A stretch of DNA of 64,000 bases from Clostridium intestinale DSM 6191 (GTDB lineage Bacteria; Bacillota; Clostridia; Clostridiales; Clostridiaceae): the NCBI RefSeq assembly GCF_900130055.1, contig NZ_FQXU01000011.1:94716-158715 (forward strand). The letters run 5' to 3'. The translations under genes and the position numbers were made by a program. This document shows, piece by piece, positions 7,648 through 17,368 of this stretch (positions within the stretch are counted from its first letter, which is position 1; each line of letters begins with the position of its first letter). The notes below the pieces were generated by a model. The model was not told the DNA's origin. It was given only the letters and a program-made list of their open reading frames with translations, and searched no databases.

Positions 7648-8394
7648 ATGTTTAGTCCAGAGGAAATACAATCTTTAAATGAATTAGAGTTCCTACTATA
7701 TAACTACATAAGTAAAAATAAAGATAAAGTTATATATATGAGAATAAGAGATTTAGCTGATGAAGTTCATGTATCAACAACAACAATATTGAGATTTTGC
7801 AAAAAAATGAATTGTAATGGATTTGCAGAGTTTAAAGTTAAACTAAAGATGTTTATTGAGGAAGAAGAAGGCAAACTTTTAAATGATGATAAAAGTACTT
7901 TTATAGAATTTATGAATAGAGCAGCAACAAAGGATTTTGAGGATTCAATGAAAATGGCTTGTGATGCAATATACAAATCAAGTAATTTATTAATTATAGG
8001 AATAGGGAATTCAGGGGCTATTGCTACTTATGGTTCTCGTTATTTTGCATCTTTAAATAAATTTGCAGTATATATAGATGATCCATTTTATCCTGTAAGC
8101 GGAGAATACTTAGATAATGGGGTAACAATTGCTTTATCAGTATCAGGGGAAACTCCTACTATAATAAATCATGTAACAAGATTAAAGAAAAAAAATAGTA
8201 CTATTATAAGTATAACAAATAGTAAAAGTTGTACTTTAGCTCAGATGTCTGATATAAACATATCTTATTATGTGCAATATGAAACTTATAAGTACTTTGA
8301 TATAACAACTCAATTACCTGTAATGTATATATTAGAAACATTAGCAAAGCGTGTATTTAATTTAACTCAAAAGGATAAAAATAAGCAACTATAA
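7648..8394 (+). CDS. RpiR/MurR-family transcriptional regulator
   Basis: 248 residues. An N-terminal helix-turn-helix of the RpiR type (residues ~20-75, IRDLADEVHVSTTTILRFCKKM) is followed by a C-terminal SIS phosphosugar-sensing domain (IIGIGNSGAIATYG and SVSGETPTIINH). ATG 7648 is chosen because AGGAGTGAT lies directly upstream; the frame opens earlier at 7624. It is immediately upstream of and parallel to the GH1/PTS genes, so it probably senses their phosphorylated sugar (inference). Confidence 0.93.
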   Translation: MFSPEEIQSLNELEFLLYNYISKNKDKVIYMRIRDLADEVHVSTTTILRFCKKMNCNGFAEFKVKLKMFIEEEEGKLLNDDKSTFIEFMNRAATKDFEDSMKMACDAIYKSSNLLIIGIGNSGAIATYGSRYFASLNKFAVYIDDPFYPVSGEYLDNGVTIALSVSGETPTIINHVTRLKKKNSTIISITNSKSCTLAQMSDINISYYVQYETYKYFDITTQLPVMYILETLAKRVFNLTQKDKNKQL

Positions 8395-8466
8395 TAAAAA
8401 ACAACTTGTTTTTTTAAGGTAACTTATTTTTAGGCAAAAAACTAGTTTTTTTAACCCTTAAAACCA

Positions 8467-8495
8467 TTTACAAATGTTTTGGAAACGAATACTAT
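8467..8495 (+). promoter_or_regulatory. Promoter of the beta-glucoside operon, with candidate operator
   Basis: TTTACA (8467-8472), 17 nt, TACTAT (8490-8495). The spacer carries GTTTTGGAAAC, a short dyad that could be the RpiR site. The operator role is a guess from position only. Two A/T-rich hairpins at 8396-8456 separate this promoter from the regulator gene. Confidence 0.6.
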
Positions 8496-8503
8496 AGTGG
8501 TGA

Positions 8504-9961
<1,458 letters not shown>

Positions 9962-9987
9962 TTTATATATCGAAAGGGGTTTTTATT

Positions 9988-10287
9988 ATGAAAAAAATCT
10001 TATTAGTATGCGCAGCAGGCATGTCAACAAGTCTTTTAGTTAATAAAATGAACAATGCTGCAAAAGAAAAGGGGGTGGAAGTAGAAATAACAGCTCTGCC
10101 AGTATCAGAAGCAGACAAGCTTACTGATGAAGTGGACATAGTGCTTTTAGGACCACAAGTTCGCTTTCAAAAGCCACAAGTTGATGCTTTAGTTAAGGGA
10201 AGAATTCCTGTTGAAGTTATCGACATGAGACTTTATGGAACTATGAATGGAAAAGCTGTTTTAGAAAATGCATTATCAAAAATCTAA
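9988..10287 (+). CDS. PTS lactose/cellobiose-family EIIB
   Basis: A 99-residue phosphocarrier. The active cysteine is C8 in LLVCAAGMSTS, the usual P-loop of Lac-family IIB; LGPQVRFQKPQ is the second conserved block. It accepts phosphate from IIA and passes it to the sugar bound by IIC. The start is ATG 9988 behind AAAGGGG, 26 nt after the glucosidase stop. Confidence 0.95.
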   Translation: MKKILLVCAAGMSTSLLVNKMNNAAKEKGVEVEITALPVSEADKLTDEVDIVLLGPQVRFQKPQVDALVKGRIPVEVIDMRLYGTMNGKAVLENALSKI

Positions 10288-10351
10288 GAACTTATAATTG
10301 GGTAAATTATTTAAACTAATCTTAAAGATTAGAATGATGGAGGGGATCAAA

Positions 10352-11674
10352 TTGAATAAACTTGAAGCTGTAATGGAAAGATTACTAGTTCCAATAGCTA
10401 CTAAACTTAATGCGCAAAGACATGTATGTGCCGTACGTGATGCGTTCATATTAACTTTCCCGATTACTATGGCGGGAGCAATAATAGTATTATTAAACTT
10501 CGTTGTTTTGTCACCAGATGGATTTATAGCTAGCTTACTACATTTAGGTGATATATTCCCTAACTTAAGCTCAGCACAAGCAATATTCTCACCAGTTTTA
10601 AGAGGATCTAATGATATATTAGCTCTTATGATTGTTTTCCTAGTAGGAAGAAATGTTGCTTTAGCTCTTAAGGGAGATGATTTGTTAGCAGGTCTAACTT
10701 CATTCTCAGTTTACTTTATAGTATATCAACCAGCTAAATCTTTTGAAGGTGTAGCAGGAAACTATATTTCAACTCAATATTTTAATGCACAAGGTTTATT
10801 CGTTGCATTAATAGTAGGACTTATTGTTGGTGAACTTGTAACTAAATTAGGTAGATCTGACAAGTTACAAATCAAAATGCCAGATCAAGTACCACCAGCA
10901 GTTGCAAGATCATTTAAGATATTAATTCCAATAATCATGGTAACAGTATTATTTGCTGTAATCAACTACTTAATTACTTTAGTATACGCTGATGGTCTTC
11001 ATGCTTTAGTTTATAAAGTTATACAAGCACCATTAACTGGATTAAGTAACAGTGTCGTAACAGTTATAATCCTTGCAGTTGTATCTAACTTCTTATGGAT
11101 ATTAGGTATACATGGTCCAAACACAATTGCTGCAATCAGAGATACTATGTTTGCAGAAGCTAACAATGCTAACTTAGCATATGTTAATGCTCACGGTTCA
11201 GCATGGGGAGCACCTTACACAGCTACATGGGCACTAAATGATGCTTTTGCTAACTATGGTGGTTCAGGATGTACTTTAGGATTAATAATAGCTGTATTCT
11301 TAGTTTCTAAGAGAGCTGACTATAAAGATATAATCAAACTTTCAGTTGCTCCAGGATTATTTAATATAAACGAACCAATAGTATTTGGTCTTCCAGTTGT
11401 ATTAAATCCAATGTTAATAATACCATTTATATTAGCACCAGTTGTTAATATAATTATAGGATATACATTTATATCACTTGGAATTATTCCTCCAATAGCT
11501 TATGGTGTGCCATGGACTACTCCAGGACCATTAATAGCATTCCTAGGCTCAGGTGCAAACTTTGGAGCATTACTAGTAGGTTTCTTATGTTTAGCTGCAG
11601 CAACAGTAGTATACTTACCATTTATAATGGCTGCTAATAAAACTGTAGGTGGATCTGAAGAAGCTACAATGTAA
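10352..11674 (+). CDS. PTS cellobiose-family EIIC permease
   Basis: 440 residues, about ten membrane helices, starting at TTG 10352 behind GGAGGGGATC (the frame opens at 10298 without a ribosome site). The EIIC_Lac/Cel hallmarks are present: KLNAQRHVCAVRDAF near the start, KMPDQVPPAVARSFK in the middle, the GIHGPN turn, and INEPIVFGLPVVLNP with TTPGP near the end. It transports and presents the sugar for phosphorylation. The substrate is probably cellobiose or a related beta-glucoside, judged from the adjacent GH1 enzyme. Confidence 0.93.
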   Translation: MNKLEAVMERLLVPIATKLNAQRHVCAVRDAFILTFPITMAGAIIVLLNFVVLSPDGFIASLLHLGDIFPNLSSAQAIFSPVLRGSNDILALMIVFLVGRNVALALKGDDLLAGLTSFSVYFIVYQPAKSFEGVAGNYISTQYFNAQGLFVALIVGLIVGELVTKLGRSDKLQIKMPDQVPPAVARSFKILIPIIMVTVLFAVINYLITLVYADGLHALVYKVIQAPLTGLSNSVVTVIILAVVSNFLWILGIHGPNTIAAIRDTMFAEANNANLAYVNAHGSAWGAPYTATWALNDAFANYGGSGCTLGLIIAVFLVSKRADYKDIIKLSVAPGLFNINEPIVFGLPVVLNPMLIIPFILAPVVNIIIGYTFISLGIIPPIAYGVPWTTPGPLIAFLGSGANFGALLVGFLCLAAATVVYLPFIMAANKTVGGSEEATM

Positions 11675-11689
11675 TTATAAAAAATCTAT

Positions 11690-11718
11690 CAGGGACTGCG
11701 TTAGCGTCCCTGGTTTTT
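11690..11718 (+). terminator. Terminator after EIIC
   Basis: CAGGGAC/GTCCCTG 7-bp stem (11690-11712) followed by GTTTTT. It separates EIIC from EIIA, so EIIA may be made at a lower level or from another start. Confidence 0.8.
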
Positions 11719-11804
11719 ATAATACAGATAATAATTTAACACCCAGTATTGACAATAAGTTTTAGTTAATACGCAGTAAAATAAAAATAAAGGGGACATA
11801 TTGT

Positions 11805-12122
11805 ATGGAAGAAATGGAGTTAATTGCATTTAATATCATTAGTAATGTGGGAATGTCTAAATCTTTAGCAATGGAAGCGTTACGTGAAGTAAGAGGCGGA
11901 AGCTATGAAGTTGCAAAGGAAAAGTTAAAAGAAGCTGATACTTATATGGTAGAAGCACACCATTCTCATGCTGATTTAATTCAAAAGGAAGCGTCAGGAG
12001 AAAAAGTTGAATTCTCTTTAATTTTAATGCATGCTGAAGATCAAATGCTTAGTGCAGAAACTATAAAAGAATTAGTTAGAGAAATGATAGAAATGTATGT
12101 TGATTTAAAAGGAAATAAATAA
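11805..12122 (+). CDS. PTS lactose/cellobiose-family EIIA
   Basis: A 105-residue, all-helical trimeric phosphocarrier. The phosphorylated histidine is H76 in ILMHAEDQ, with the family block AHHSHADLIQKEASGE just before it. The ATG lies behind AAAGGGG. It completes the IIB-IIC set but follows a terminator with a 130-nt gap. A TTGACA at 11749 has no matching -10, so no separate promoter can be assigned. Confidence 0.95.
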   Translation: MEEMELIAFNIISNVGMSKSLAMEALREVRGGSYEVAKEKLKEADTYMVEAHHSHADLIQKEASGEKVEFSLILMHAEDQMLSAETIKELVREMIEMYVDLKGNK

Positions 12123-12173
12123 TACTAGATTAAAAGCTGTGTATTTATAATGCACAGCTTTTAATCTAGTATT
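12121..12173 (+). terminator. Very long perfect hairpin after EIIA
   Basis: Positions 12121-12141 pair perfectly over 21 bp with 12153-12173 around an 11-nt loop. The stem starts inside the TAA stop codon. The tail is ATTTTAG, so it is a terminator with a modest U-run and possibly an mRNA 3'-stabilising element. Confidence 0.75.
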
Positions 12174-12269
12174 ATTTTAGTTTATTTATTATAATACGAT
12201 AATATAAAATAGAGGCTCTTTAATTCATTAATTTTAAAAGGTATAATAAGGTTTAGAAAGAGGGTTTGT

Positions 12270-13229
12270 ATGTTTAATTTTGTTAAATTAAATTATAGAG
12301 AGTTAATTATTGCTTTAATTTTTACTATTACTTTTATATATTTAAAAACAAAGGCAATCAAACTTAAAAAAGATAATAATGAATTGCGATTAAAAGTTGA
12401 AAAACTTGAAAATAAAATTATATTAGACGAAAATGAATATAAAAAGTTAAATAGTGATAATAACGAGTTTATATCGCTAGTTTCCCATGAATTTAGAACT
12501 CCACTGACATCAATAATGGGATTTACTAAAATAATAAGAAAGAAATTTTCAAGACATGTAATTCCAGCTCTTGAAGATAAAAAATTAATGGAATCAAATG
12601 AAAAGTTAAGTTACCAAGTGGAACTTATTAAAGGAAATCTAGAAATAATAATATCAGAATCGGAAAGACTAGCATTAATGATAGAGAATATATTAGATAC
12701 TACTAAAATAGATTTTGGAAATGAACTTGGAAAATGTGAAAAATTAAGTATAGAAACTATTATAAATAAAGTAATTCTTTCAACATATTCCTTAATAGGA
12801 GAAAGAGATATAGAAGTATTTGATTTAATTGAAGCTAATATACCTTACGTATATGGAGACGAACACAAGATAATGCAAATACTTATTAATTTATTAAGTA
12901 ATGCATTCAAATTTACTAACGAAGGTGAGATTGTAATTTCTGCTAAAAAGCAAGATGAAGAGTTTATAATTATAGAAGTAAAGGATTCTGGGATAGGGAT
13001 TCCAGAAAAATATCAAAATTTAATTTTTAATAAGTTTAAGCAGGTTGAAAGCAAGGATGGGGATAAACCTAAGGGGACAGGATTGGGACTCTATATAACT
13101 AAAAATTTAGTTGAACAACATGGGGGAACAATAGGAGTAAGAAATAATGAGACAAAAGGCTGCTGCTTTTTCTTTACATTACCAATAATAAAGGAGAAGA
13201 ATTATGAAAACAAAAATATTGATAGTTGA
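12270..13229 (+). CDS. Membrane-anchored sensor histidine kinase
   Basis: 319 residues: one N-terminal membrane helix (LIIALIFTITFIYL, residues 12-25), a coiled coil (~30-65), a HisKA domain with H73 in SHEFRTP, then a HATPase_c domain with the N box (INLLSNAFKFTNEG), G1 (DSGIGIP) and G2 (GTGLGLYI). There is no extracellular sensing domain, so the signal is probably intracellular or membrane-based. The 3' end overlaps the receiver gene by 26 nt, a strong sign of a functional pair. Confidence 0.95.
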   Translation: MFNFVKLNYRELIIALIFTITFIYLKTKAIKLKKDNNELRLKVEKLENKIILDENEYKKLNSDNNEFISLVSHEFRTPLTSIMGFTKIIRKKFSRHVIPALEDKKLMESNEKLSYQVELIKGNLEIIISESERLALMIENILDTTKIDFGNELGKCEKLSIETIINKVILSTYSLIGERDIEVFDLIEANIPYVYGDEHKIMQILINLLSNAFKFTNEGEIVISAKKQDEEFIIIEVKDSGIGIPEKYQNLIFNKFKQVESKDGDKPKGTGLGLYITKNLVEQHGGTIGVRNNETKGCCFFFTLPIIKEKNYENKNIDS

Positions 13230-13575
13230 TGATGAAGCACCAATTAGAATGTTATTAGAACAAACCTTAGAAGAGATAGAAGAAGAGTTTGAACTGTATA
13301 GAGCGAAAGATGGCGAAGAGGGATTGAAAATAATAGTACAAGAAAAACCAGATATAGTATTTCTAGATGTTATGATGCCTGGATTAACTGGATATGAGGT
13401 CTTGGATAAAATTAAAGATAAGGATGAATTAAAAGATATTAAAATAATACTCTTAACAGCTAAAGGAAGTACAGAAGAGATAAAGATGAGTAATCGATAT
13501 AATATTCATTTATATATAACTAAACCTTTTGATCCAGATTTCATAGTTGAAAAAACTTTAGAGCTATTACAATAA
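13204..13575 (+). CDS. Stand-alone receiver (CheY-like response regulator)
   Basis: 123 residues, a receiver domain only: acidic pair D9-D10, phospho-acceptor D55 in VFLDVMMPG, switch Thr in LLTAKG and the Lys in ITKPF. There is no DNA-binding output, so it must act by protein contact or phosphotransfer; the target is not evident in the neighbourhood. The ATG is inside the kinase gene behind AAAGGAGAAG. Confidence 0.93.
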   Translation: MKTKILIVDDEAPIRMLLEQTLEEIEEEFELYRAKDGEEGLKIIVQEKPDIVFLDVMMPGLTGYEVLDKIKDKDELKDIKIILLTAKGSTEEIKMSNRYNIHLYITKPFDPDFIVEKTLELLQ

Positions 13576-13580
13576 GAAAA

Positions 13581-13605
13581 AGCAGGAAAAGTCCTGCTTT
13601 ATTAT
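13581..13605. terminator. Bidirectional terminator
   Basis: AGCAGGA-AAAG-TCCTGCT with T-rich flanks on both strands, between convergent genes. Confidence 0.85.
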
Positions 13606-14492
13606 TTTACAATAAGAAGAGTTTTAAATTGTTCTAAGTTATAATTTCCATTTACATATTGTCTTTTTATATGAATGGGACTATCATTTCGAGAAGCAAT
13701 TCCTCCATCTAGGTCAAAAGCCATGTTATAACCGGCTTCTTTAACAGCTTTTTCACTATATTGATTATATTTACTATAAGGATATATAAATACAGTTTGA
13801 GGTTCTCCTAAAAGGTTCTCTAAAGCTAATTTAGAATCTTTCAATATTTTAAGTTGCTCTTCATAACTAAATTCATCTAAGGACTGATGCTTTGTAGTAT
13901 GAGATACAAACTCTATCCCGTTCTTAAGCATTTCTAAAATTTGATCTTTAGATAGATAAAAACTATCATTAGAAAAATCAGTGATTAATGCAATAGTAGC
14001 ATTTTGTAAGTTGTTTTTCAAAATAGGATAAGCTAATGTGTAGTTATTGGAGTACCCATCATCGAATGTAATCAATACAGACTTTTCAGGTACTGACTTA
14101 TTATTTAAAATATAATCATTGAATTCTTTCATAGTAAGTGTAAAATATCCATTATTTTTTAGATAGTCCATTTGTTCTTTAAACTTTTCTTGAGACACAT
14201 ATAAGGTATTTGTTTTATCATCTCCTATAGCATGATAACATAGTACAGGAATTCCCTTAGGATTAATGAGTGTCTTTCCTTCAAATCTATCCACTACCTT
14301 AGTAGGTTCTTCTACTGGTTTGTTAGTAGTTTCATCAGAGGTAGAAGAGTCATCACTTGGAGTTTTGTTATCGTTTTTATTTGTTGATGAGCTTGTATAG
14401 GTACTAAAGTGCATAACTCCATATATTGTAACAGGAATAGCTAATATTAATAATGCTATTATGTATACTATGAGTAAATTCTTTTTTTTCAT
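13602..14492 (-). CDS. Membrane-anchored polysaccharide deacetylase (NodB family)
   Basis: 296 residues. An N-terminal membrane anchor (LLIVYIIALLILAIP) and a Ser/Thr/Asn-rich linker (~35-65) place the catalytic domain outside the cell. Carbohydrate esterase 4 motifs: TFDDGYSNN (Asp base and metal ligand), SHTTKH (H-x3-H metal ligands) and IYPYSKYN (motif 3, with Ser where Gly is more common). Likely substrates are cell-wall GlcNAc/MurNAc or an exopolysaccharide; PgdA-like function is inferred. Confidence 0.9.
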   Translation of the reverse strand: MKKKNLLIVYIIALLILAIPVTIYGVMHFSTYTSSSTNKNDNKTPSDDSSTSDETTNKPVEEPTKVVDRFEGKTLINPKGIPVLCYHAIGDDKTNTLYVSQEKFKEQMDYLKNNGYFTLTMKEFNDYILNNKSVPEKSVLITFDDGYSNNYTLAYPILKNNLQNATIALITDFSNDSFYLSKDQILEMLKNGIEFVSHTTKHQSLDEFSYEEQLKILKDSKLALENLLGEPQTVFIYPYSKYNQYSEKAVKEAGYNMAFDLDGGIASRNDSPIHIKRQYVNGNYNLEQFKTLLIVK

Positions 14493-14570
14493 AAAAGTAT
14501 GTCCTCCTAATTTGTATCTAAAAAGATTATAACATAAAAATATGAAGAAAAAATTAAATAGTATGAATAA

Positions 14571-14604
14571 TAATCCACAAAATCTGTGGATTAATTGTGG
14601 AAAA
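14571..14604. promoter_or_regulatory. Cluster of three DnaA-box-like nonamers
   Basis: TAATCCACA (14571-14579), TGTGGATTA (14585-14593) and TGTGGAAAA (14596-14604) each differ by one base from the DnaA box TTATCCACA or its complement. The first two form an inverted repeat. It lies in the divergent promoter region between the deacetylase and the DUF3298 gene. Binding is a hypothesis. Confidence 0.3.
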
Positions 14605-14682
14605 CTTGTTGATTACAGTGTTAATAATCTACAGAATTCTGCAAATACTAACCTATGAATATGTTAATAAGGAGGGCAATAA

Positions 14683-15402
14683 ATGAAAAAAATATTGAAT
14701 TTAACTCTATTATGTCTAATGATGAGTACTTCTAATATTGCTAGGGCTGTGGAAAAAAATGTGGATATGTCATTTCAATGTGAAAAAATAGTAATTGAGG
14801 AAAATAAGAAAGACATAAATATGGAGAGTATAAAAGGAGAAATAAAAACACCAACAATTACAGCTCCAAATAATAATTTTACTAAAGATATAAATCAAAA
14901 ACTAAAAGATTGGAATGACAGTTGGTTAAAGGATTTAGAAGATTTAGCTCAAAAGTATGCACAAGATTCAAAGGAGGATAACATTCCATTTCGTCCTTTT
15001 GAGGTTGATAGTGTTTATTCTATACAAAATCAGAAATGTCCATATTTAAGTTTTTATATTGATTATTATCAATTCACAGGAGGTGCCCATGGCATCACTA
15101 CTAGAAAAACATATAATTATAACTTAAACGATGATAAGGAGCTAGCATTAAAAGATTTATTCAAAGAAGGATATAATTACAAAGATATAATAAATAAAGA
15201 AATAGGTAATCAAATTCAGAAAAATAAAGAAAACTATTTTACAGATAAAAATGGTTTTAAAGGGATAAGTGATAATCAAGCATTTACTTTTAATGATAAA
15301 GAAATTACTATATACTTTCAGCAATATGAAATTGCTCCATATGTTACGGGTATACCAACCTTTAATATTCCTAAAAGCCTTTTAAAAAATGGATTGATTT
15401 AA
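14683..15402 (+). CDS. Secreted DUF4163/DUF3298 protein
   Basis: 239 residues with a signal peptide (MKKILNLTLLCLMMSTSNIARA). It shows the two-part arrangement seen in RsiV/PdaC-type proteins: an N-terminal DUF4163-like half (KGEIKTPTI to QFTGGAHG) and a C-terminal DUF3298 half (LALKDLF to ITIYFQQYEIAPYVTGIP). Such domains occur in proteins that bind lysozyme or peptidoglycan. The exact role here is unknown. The ATG follows AAGGAGGG. Confidence 0.85.
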   Translation: MKKILNLTLLCLMMSTSNIARAVEKNVDMSFQCEKIVIEENKKDINMESIKGEIKTPTITAPNNNFTKDINQKLKDWNDSWLKDLEDLAQKYAQDSKEDNIPFRPFEVDSVYSIQNQKCPYLSFYIDYYQFTGGAHGITTRKTYNYNLNDDKELALKDLFKEGYNYKDIINKEIGNQIQKNKENYFTDKNGFKGISDNQAFTFNDKEITIYFQQYEIAPYVTGIPTFNIPKSLLKNGLI

Positions 15403-15406
15403 AGTG

Positions 15407-15445
15407 ATAACACAATGGATGTTTAAGAAGCATTCATTGTGTTAT
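15407..15445 (+). terminator. Terminator after the DUF3298 gene
   Basis: ATAACACAATG pairs with CATTGTGTTAT, with further pairing inside. The tail is weak in T, so efficiency is uncertain. Confidence 0.7.
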
Positions 15446-15474
15446 TATAATATTAGAATATCCGAATATTATAA

Positions 15475-15508
15475 TGTCCTAATATTACAATGTTATAATA
15501 TTAGGACA
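15475..15508 (+). promoter_or_regulatory. 13-bp perfect inverted repeat before the sensor kinase gene
   Basis: TGTCCTAATATTA (15475-15487) and TAATATTAGGACA (15496-15508) with an 8-nt spacer. A TATAAT (15470-15475) abuts the left arm, so the repeat covers the expected start of transcription. It could be the operator of the downstream NarL-type regulator, or an RNA hairpin hiding AGGA ahead of the start codon. Confidence 0.6.
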
Positions 15509-15516
15509 AGTTTGAG

Positions 15517-16638
15517 GTGATTAAGATTAAGCTTTTTAAGTATTGTCATTTAATTTTTAAAGTATTAATAGGTGTTTTTATTTTAGTTATCTATATAAAT
15601 TTATCTATAGAAGATTATAATAAAAATATTACTTTATATTTATTATTTTACATGTCTATTAATTTAATCTTTTATATAAGTAGCAATAAATTAATAAAAC
15701 TAAGTTGTTTATTCTTAGATATAGCCTTGATTTTATATCTTGCTCTTAATATAAATTATATGTTTATTATTTTGCTTTCTCAGATAACAGGGGAATTATA
15801 TGAAATAGATGATAAGTTAGATAAGGTAGGAACTCTTATTTTAGTAACAGTTGGATTTTTTATGGGAGTAGAATATGGAGCAATATATTATTTATTGTTA
15901 GGTATAACCTATCTATCTTCAAGAAGTATTTCTTTTTATTATGAAGAGAATAAAAAGCTTCTTCAAGAAATACAAAATCATAAAAAAATATTAAATGAAT
16001 ATGGAAGAATAATAGAAAATTCTAAGGAATTTGAGAGACAAGCAATATACACCTCTCTTTTAGAGGATAGAAATAAACTAGCGCAAGAGATGCATGATAA
16101 AGTTGGACATGTTATAGCAGGTAGTATTATGCAGCTTGAAGCTGCAAAACTTCTTATAAATTCAGATAGTGAAAAATCAAAAACCTTACTTGAGAGTTCT
16201 ATTTCAGTATTAAGAAGCGGGGTAGATGATATCAGGTTAACTTTAAGAGGACTAAAGCCTATAGAAGAAGAACTAGGAATAAATAGGTTGAAGTTTCAGG
16301 TTGAAAAATCATTAAAAGAATCATCCATAAAAGGATATGTGAATATTAATGGGGACCTAGGGAAAATAAATTATACAAAATGGAAAGCAATAATAGAAAA
16401 TACTAGAGAAGCTTTAACTAATAGTTTAAAGTATTCAAATTGTAGAGGTTTTTGGGTAAATATTAATGTTATGAATAAGATGATAAGAGTTGAACTTAAA
16501 GATGATGGAAAGGGAGAAGAGAAAGTAGTAAAAGGTATGGGACTAAAAGGTATGGAACAAAGATGTGAAGATATAGGTGGAAAGCTTGTTATAAATGGAG
16601 ATTATGGTTTTTCTGTTATAATGCTACTACCTGTTTAA
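15517..16638 (+). CDS. NarL-type sensor histidine kinase (HisKA_3), LnrJ-like
   Basis: Up to 373 residues: 5-6 membrane helices in the first ~145 residues, no large outside loop, a coiled coil, HisKA_3 with phospho-acceptor H193 (EMHDKVGH), and HATPase_c (ENTREALTNSLKYS, DDGKG, MGLKGMEQR). The start is odd. GTG 15517 lies inside the near-perfect ribosome site GAGGTGAT, whereas the codon at the ideal distance is ATT (15526); AUU initiation is possible. It is followed by its regulator (10-nt gap) and an ABC-2 exporter, as in Bacillus LnrJK-LnrLMN. Confidence 0.92.
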   Translation: MIKIKLFKYCHLIFKVLIGVFILVIYINLSIEDYNKNITLYLLFYMSINLIFYISSNKLIKLSCLFLDIALILYLALNINYMFIILLSQITGELYEIDDKLDKVGTLILVTVGFFMGVEYGAIYYLLLGITYLSSRSISFYYEENKKLLQEIQNHKKILNEYGRIIENSKEFERQAIYTSLLEDRNKLAQEMHDKVGHVIAGSIMQLEAAKLLINSDSEKSKTLLESSISVLRSGVDDIRLTLRGLKPIEEELGINRLKFQVEKSLKESSIKGYVNINGDLGKINYTKWKAIIENTREALTNSLKYSNCRGFWVNINVMNKMIRVELKDDGKGEEKVVKGMGLKGMEQRCEDIGGKLVINGDYGFSVIMLLPV

Positions 16639-16648
16639 TGGAGGATAT

Positions 16649-17269
16649 ATGATTAATATAGTTATAGTTGATGATGATGCTTTAATAAGGGAAAGCTTAA
16701 AAATAATCTTGTCTATGAATGAAAATTTAAATATAATTGGAACTTTTGATAATGCACTAAAAGCTATGGATGAGTGTAAAAGGCAGCAAATAGATATTGT
16801 TCTATTAGATGTTAGAATGCCTATTATAAACGGTGTAGAGGCTACCAAGGAATTTGTAAAGTTTAAAAATACAAAAGTTATAATCCTTACAACCTTTGAT
16901 GAAGATGAATATGTTAGAGAAGGAATAAGAAACGGGGCTTCGGGATATCTATTAAAGAACACACCACCAGAGGAAATTGTTGATGCTATAAACTTGGTTT
17001 ATAGAGGGAACAATGTATATGGAAGAGAAATAATAGATAAACTCAAAGAGTCTTTAGAAAATAAAACTTCCATAGATAAAACTTTATTTACAGAAAGAGA
17101 ACTTCAGATAATGGAGCTTATTTCTGAGGGATTATCTAATAAGGAAATATCTAATAGGTTATTTATATCCGAAGGAACTGTAAAAAATTATATAAGTAGT
17201 ATTTTAAGCAAAACTTCTTTAAATCATAGAACGCAAATAGCTATTTATTATCTAAAAGGCAGAATGTAA
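16649..17269 (+). CDS. NarL/LuxR-type response regulator, LnrK-like
   Basis: 206 residues: a receiver with acidic triad D8-D9-D10 and phospho-acceptor D54 (LLDVRMP), and a C-terminal LuxR helix-turn-helix (FTERELQIMELISEG, LSNKEISNRLFISEGTVKNY). The ATG follows GGAGG. It presumably controls the ABC genes that start 100 nt downstream and perhaps its own operon through the inverted repeat at 15475. Confidence 0.95.
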   Translation: MINIVIVDDDALIRESLKIILSMNENLNIIGTFDNALKAMDECKRQQIDIVLLDVRMPIINGVEATKEFVKFKNTKVIILTTFDEDEYVREGIRNGASGYLLKNTPPEEIVDAINLVYRGNNVYGREIIDKLKESLENKTSIDKTLFTERELQIMELISEGLSNKEISNRLFISEGTVKNYISSILSKTSLNHRTQIAIYYLKGRM

Positions 17270-17297
17270 TATGACTAAAGTAATAAAATAATTATGA

Positions 17298-17331
17298 CCT
17301 TCTCCACTAACATTGGAGAAGGATTTTTTTT
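17298..17331 (+). terminator. Terminator between response regulator and ABC genes
   Basis: CCTTCTCCA/TGGAGAAGG 9-bp perfect stem, then an eight-T run. The exporter therefore needs its own promoter. Confidence 0.9.
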
Positions 17332-17368
17332 ATAATTATTTTAAAGTATTAAATAGGGAGAGATTCAT

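Noticed and set aside
11749..11754. TTGACA as a promoter for the EIIA gene
   Set aside because: No -10-like hexamer at 16-18 nt; the nearest TAAAAT is 22 nt away.
14571..14604. Replication origin
   Set aside because: No dnaA, dnaN, gyr or parAB genes nearby, no AT-rich unwinding tract flanked by many boxes, and all nonamers carry a mismatch.
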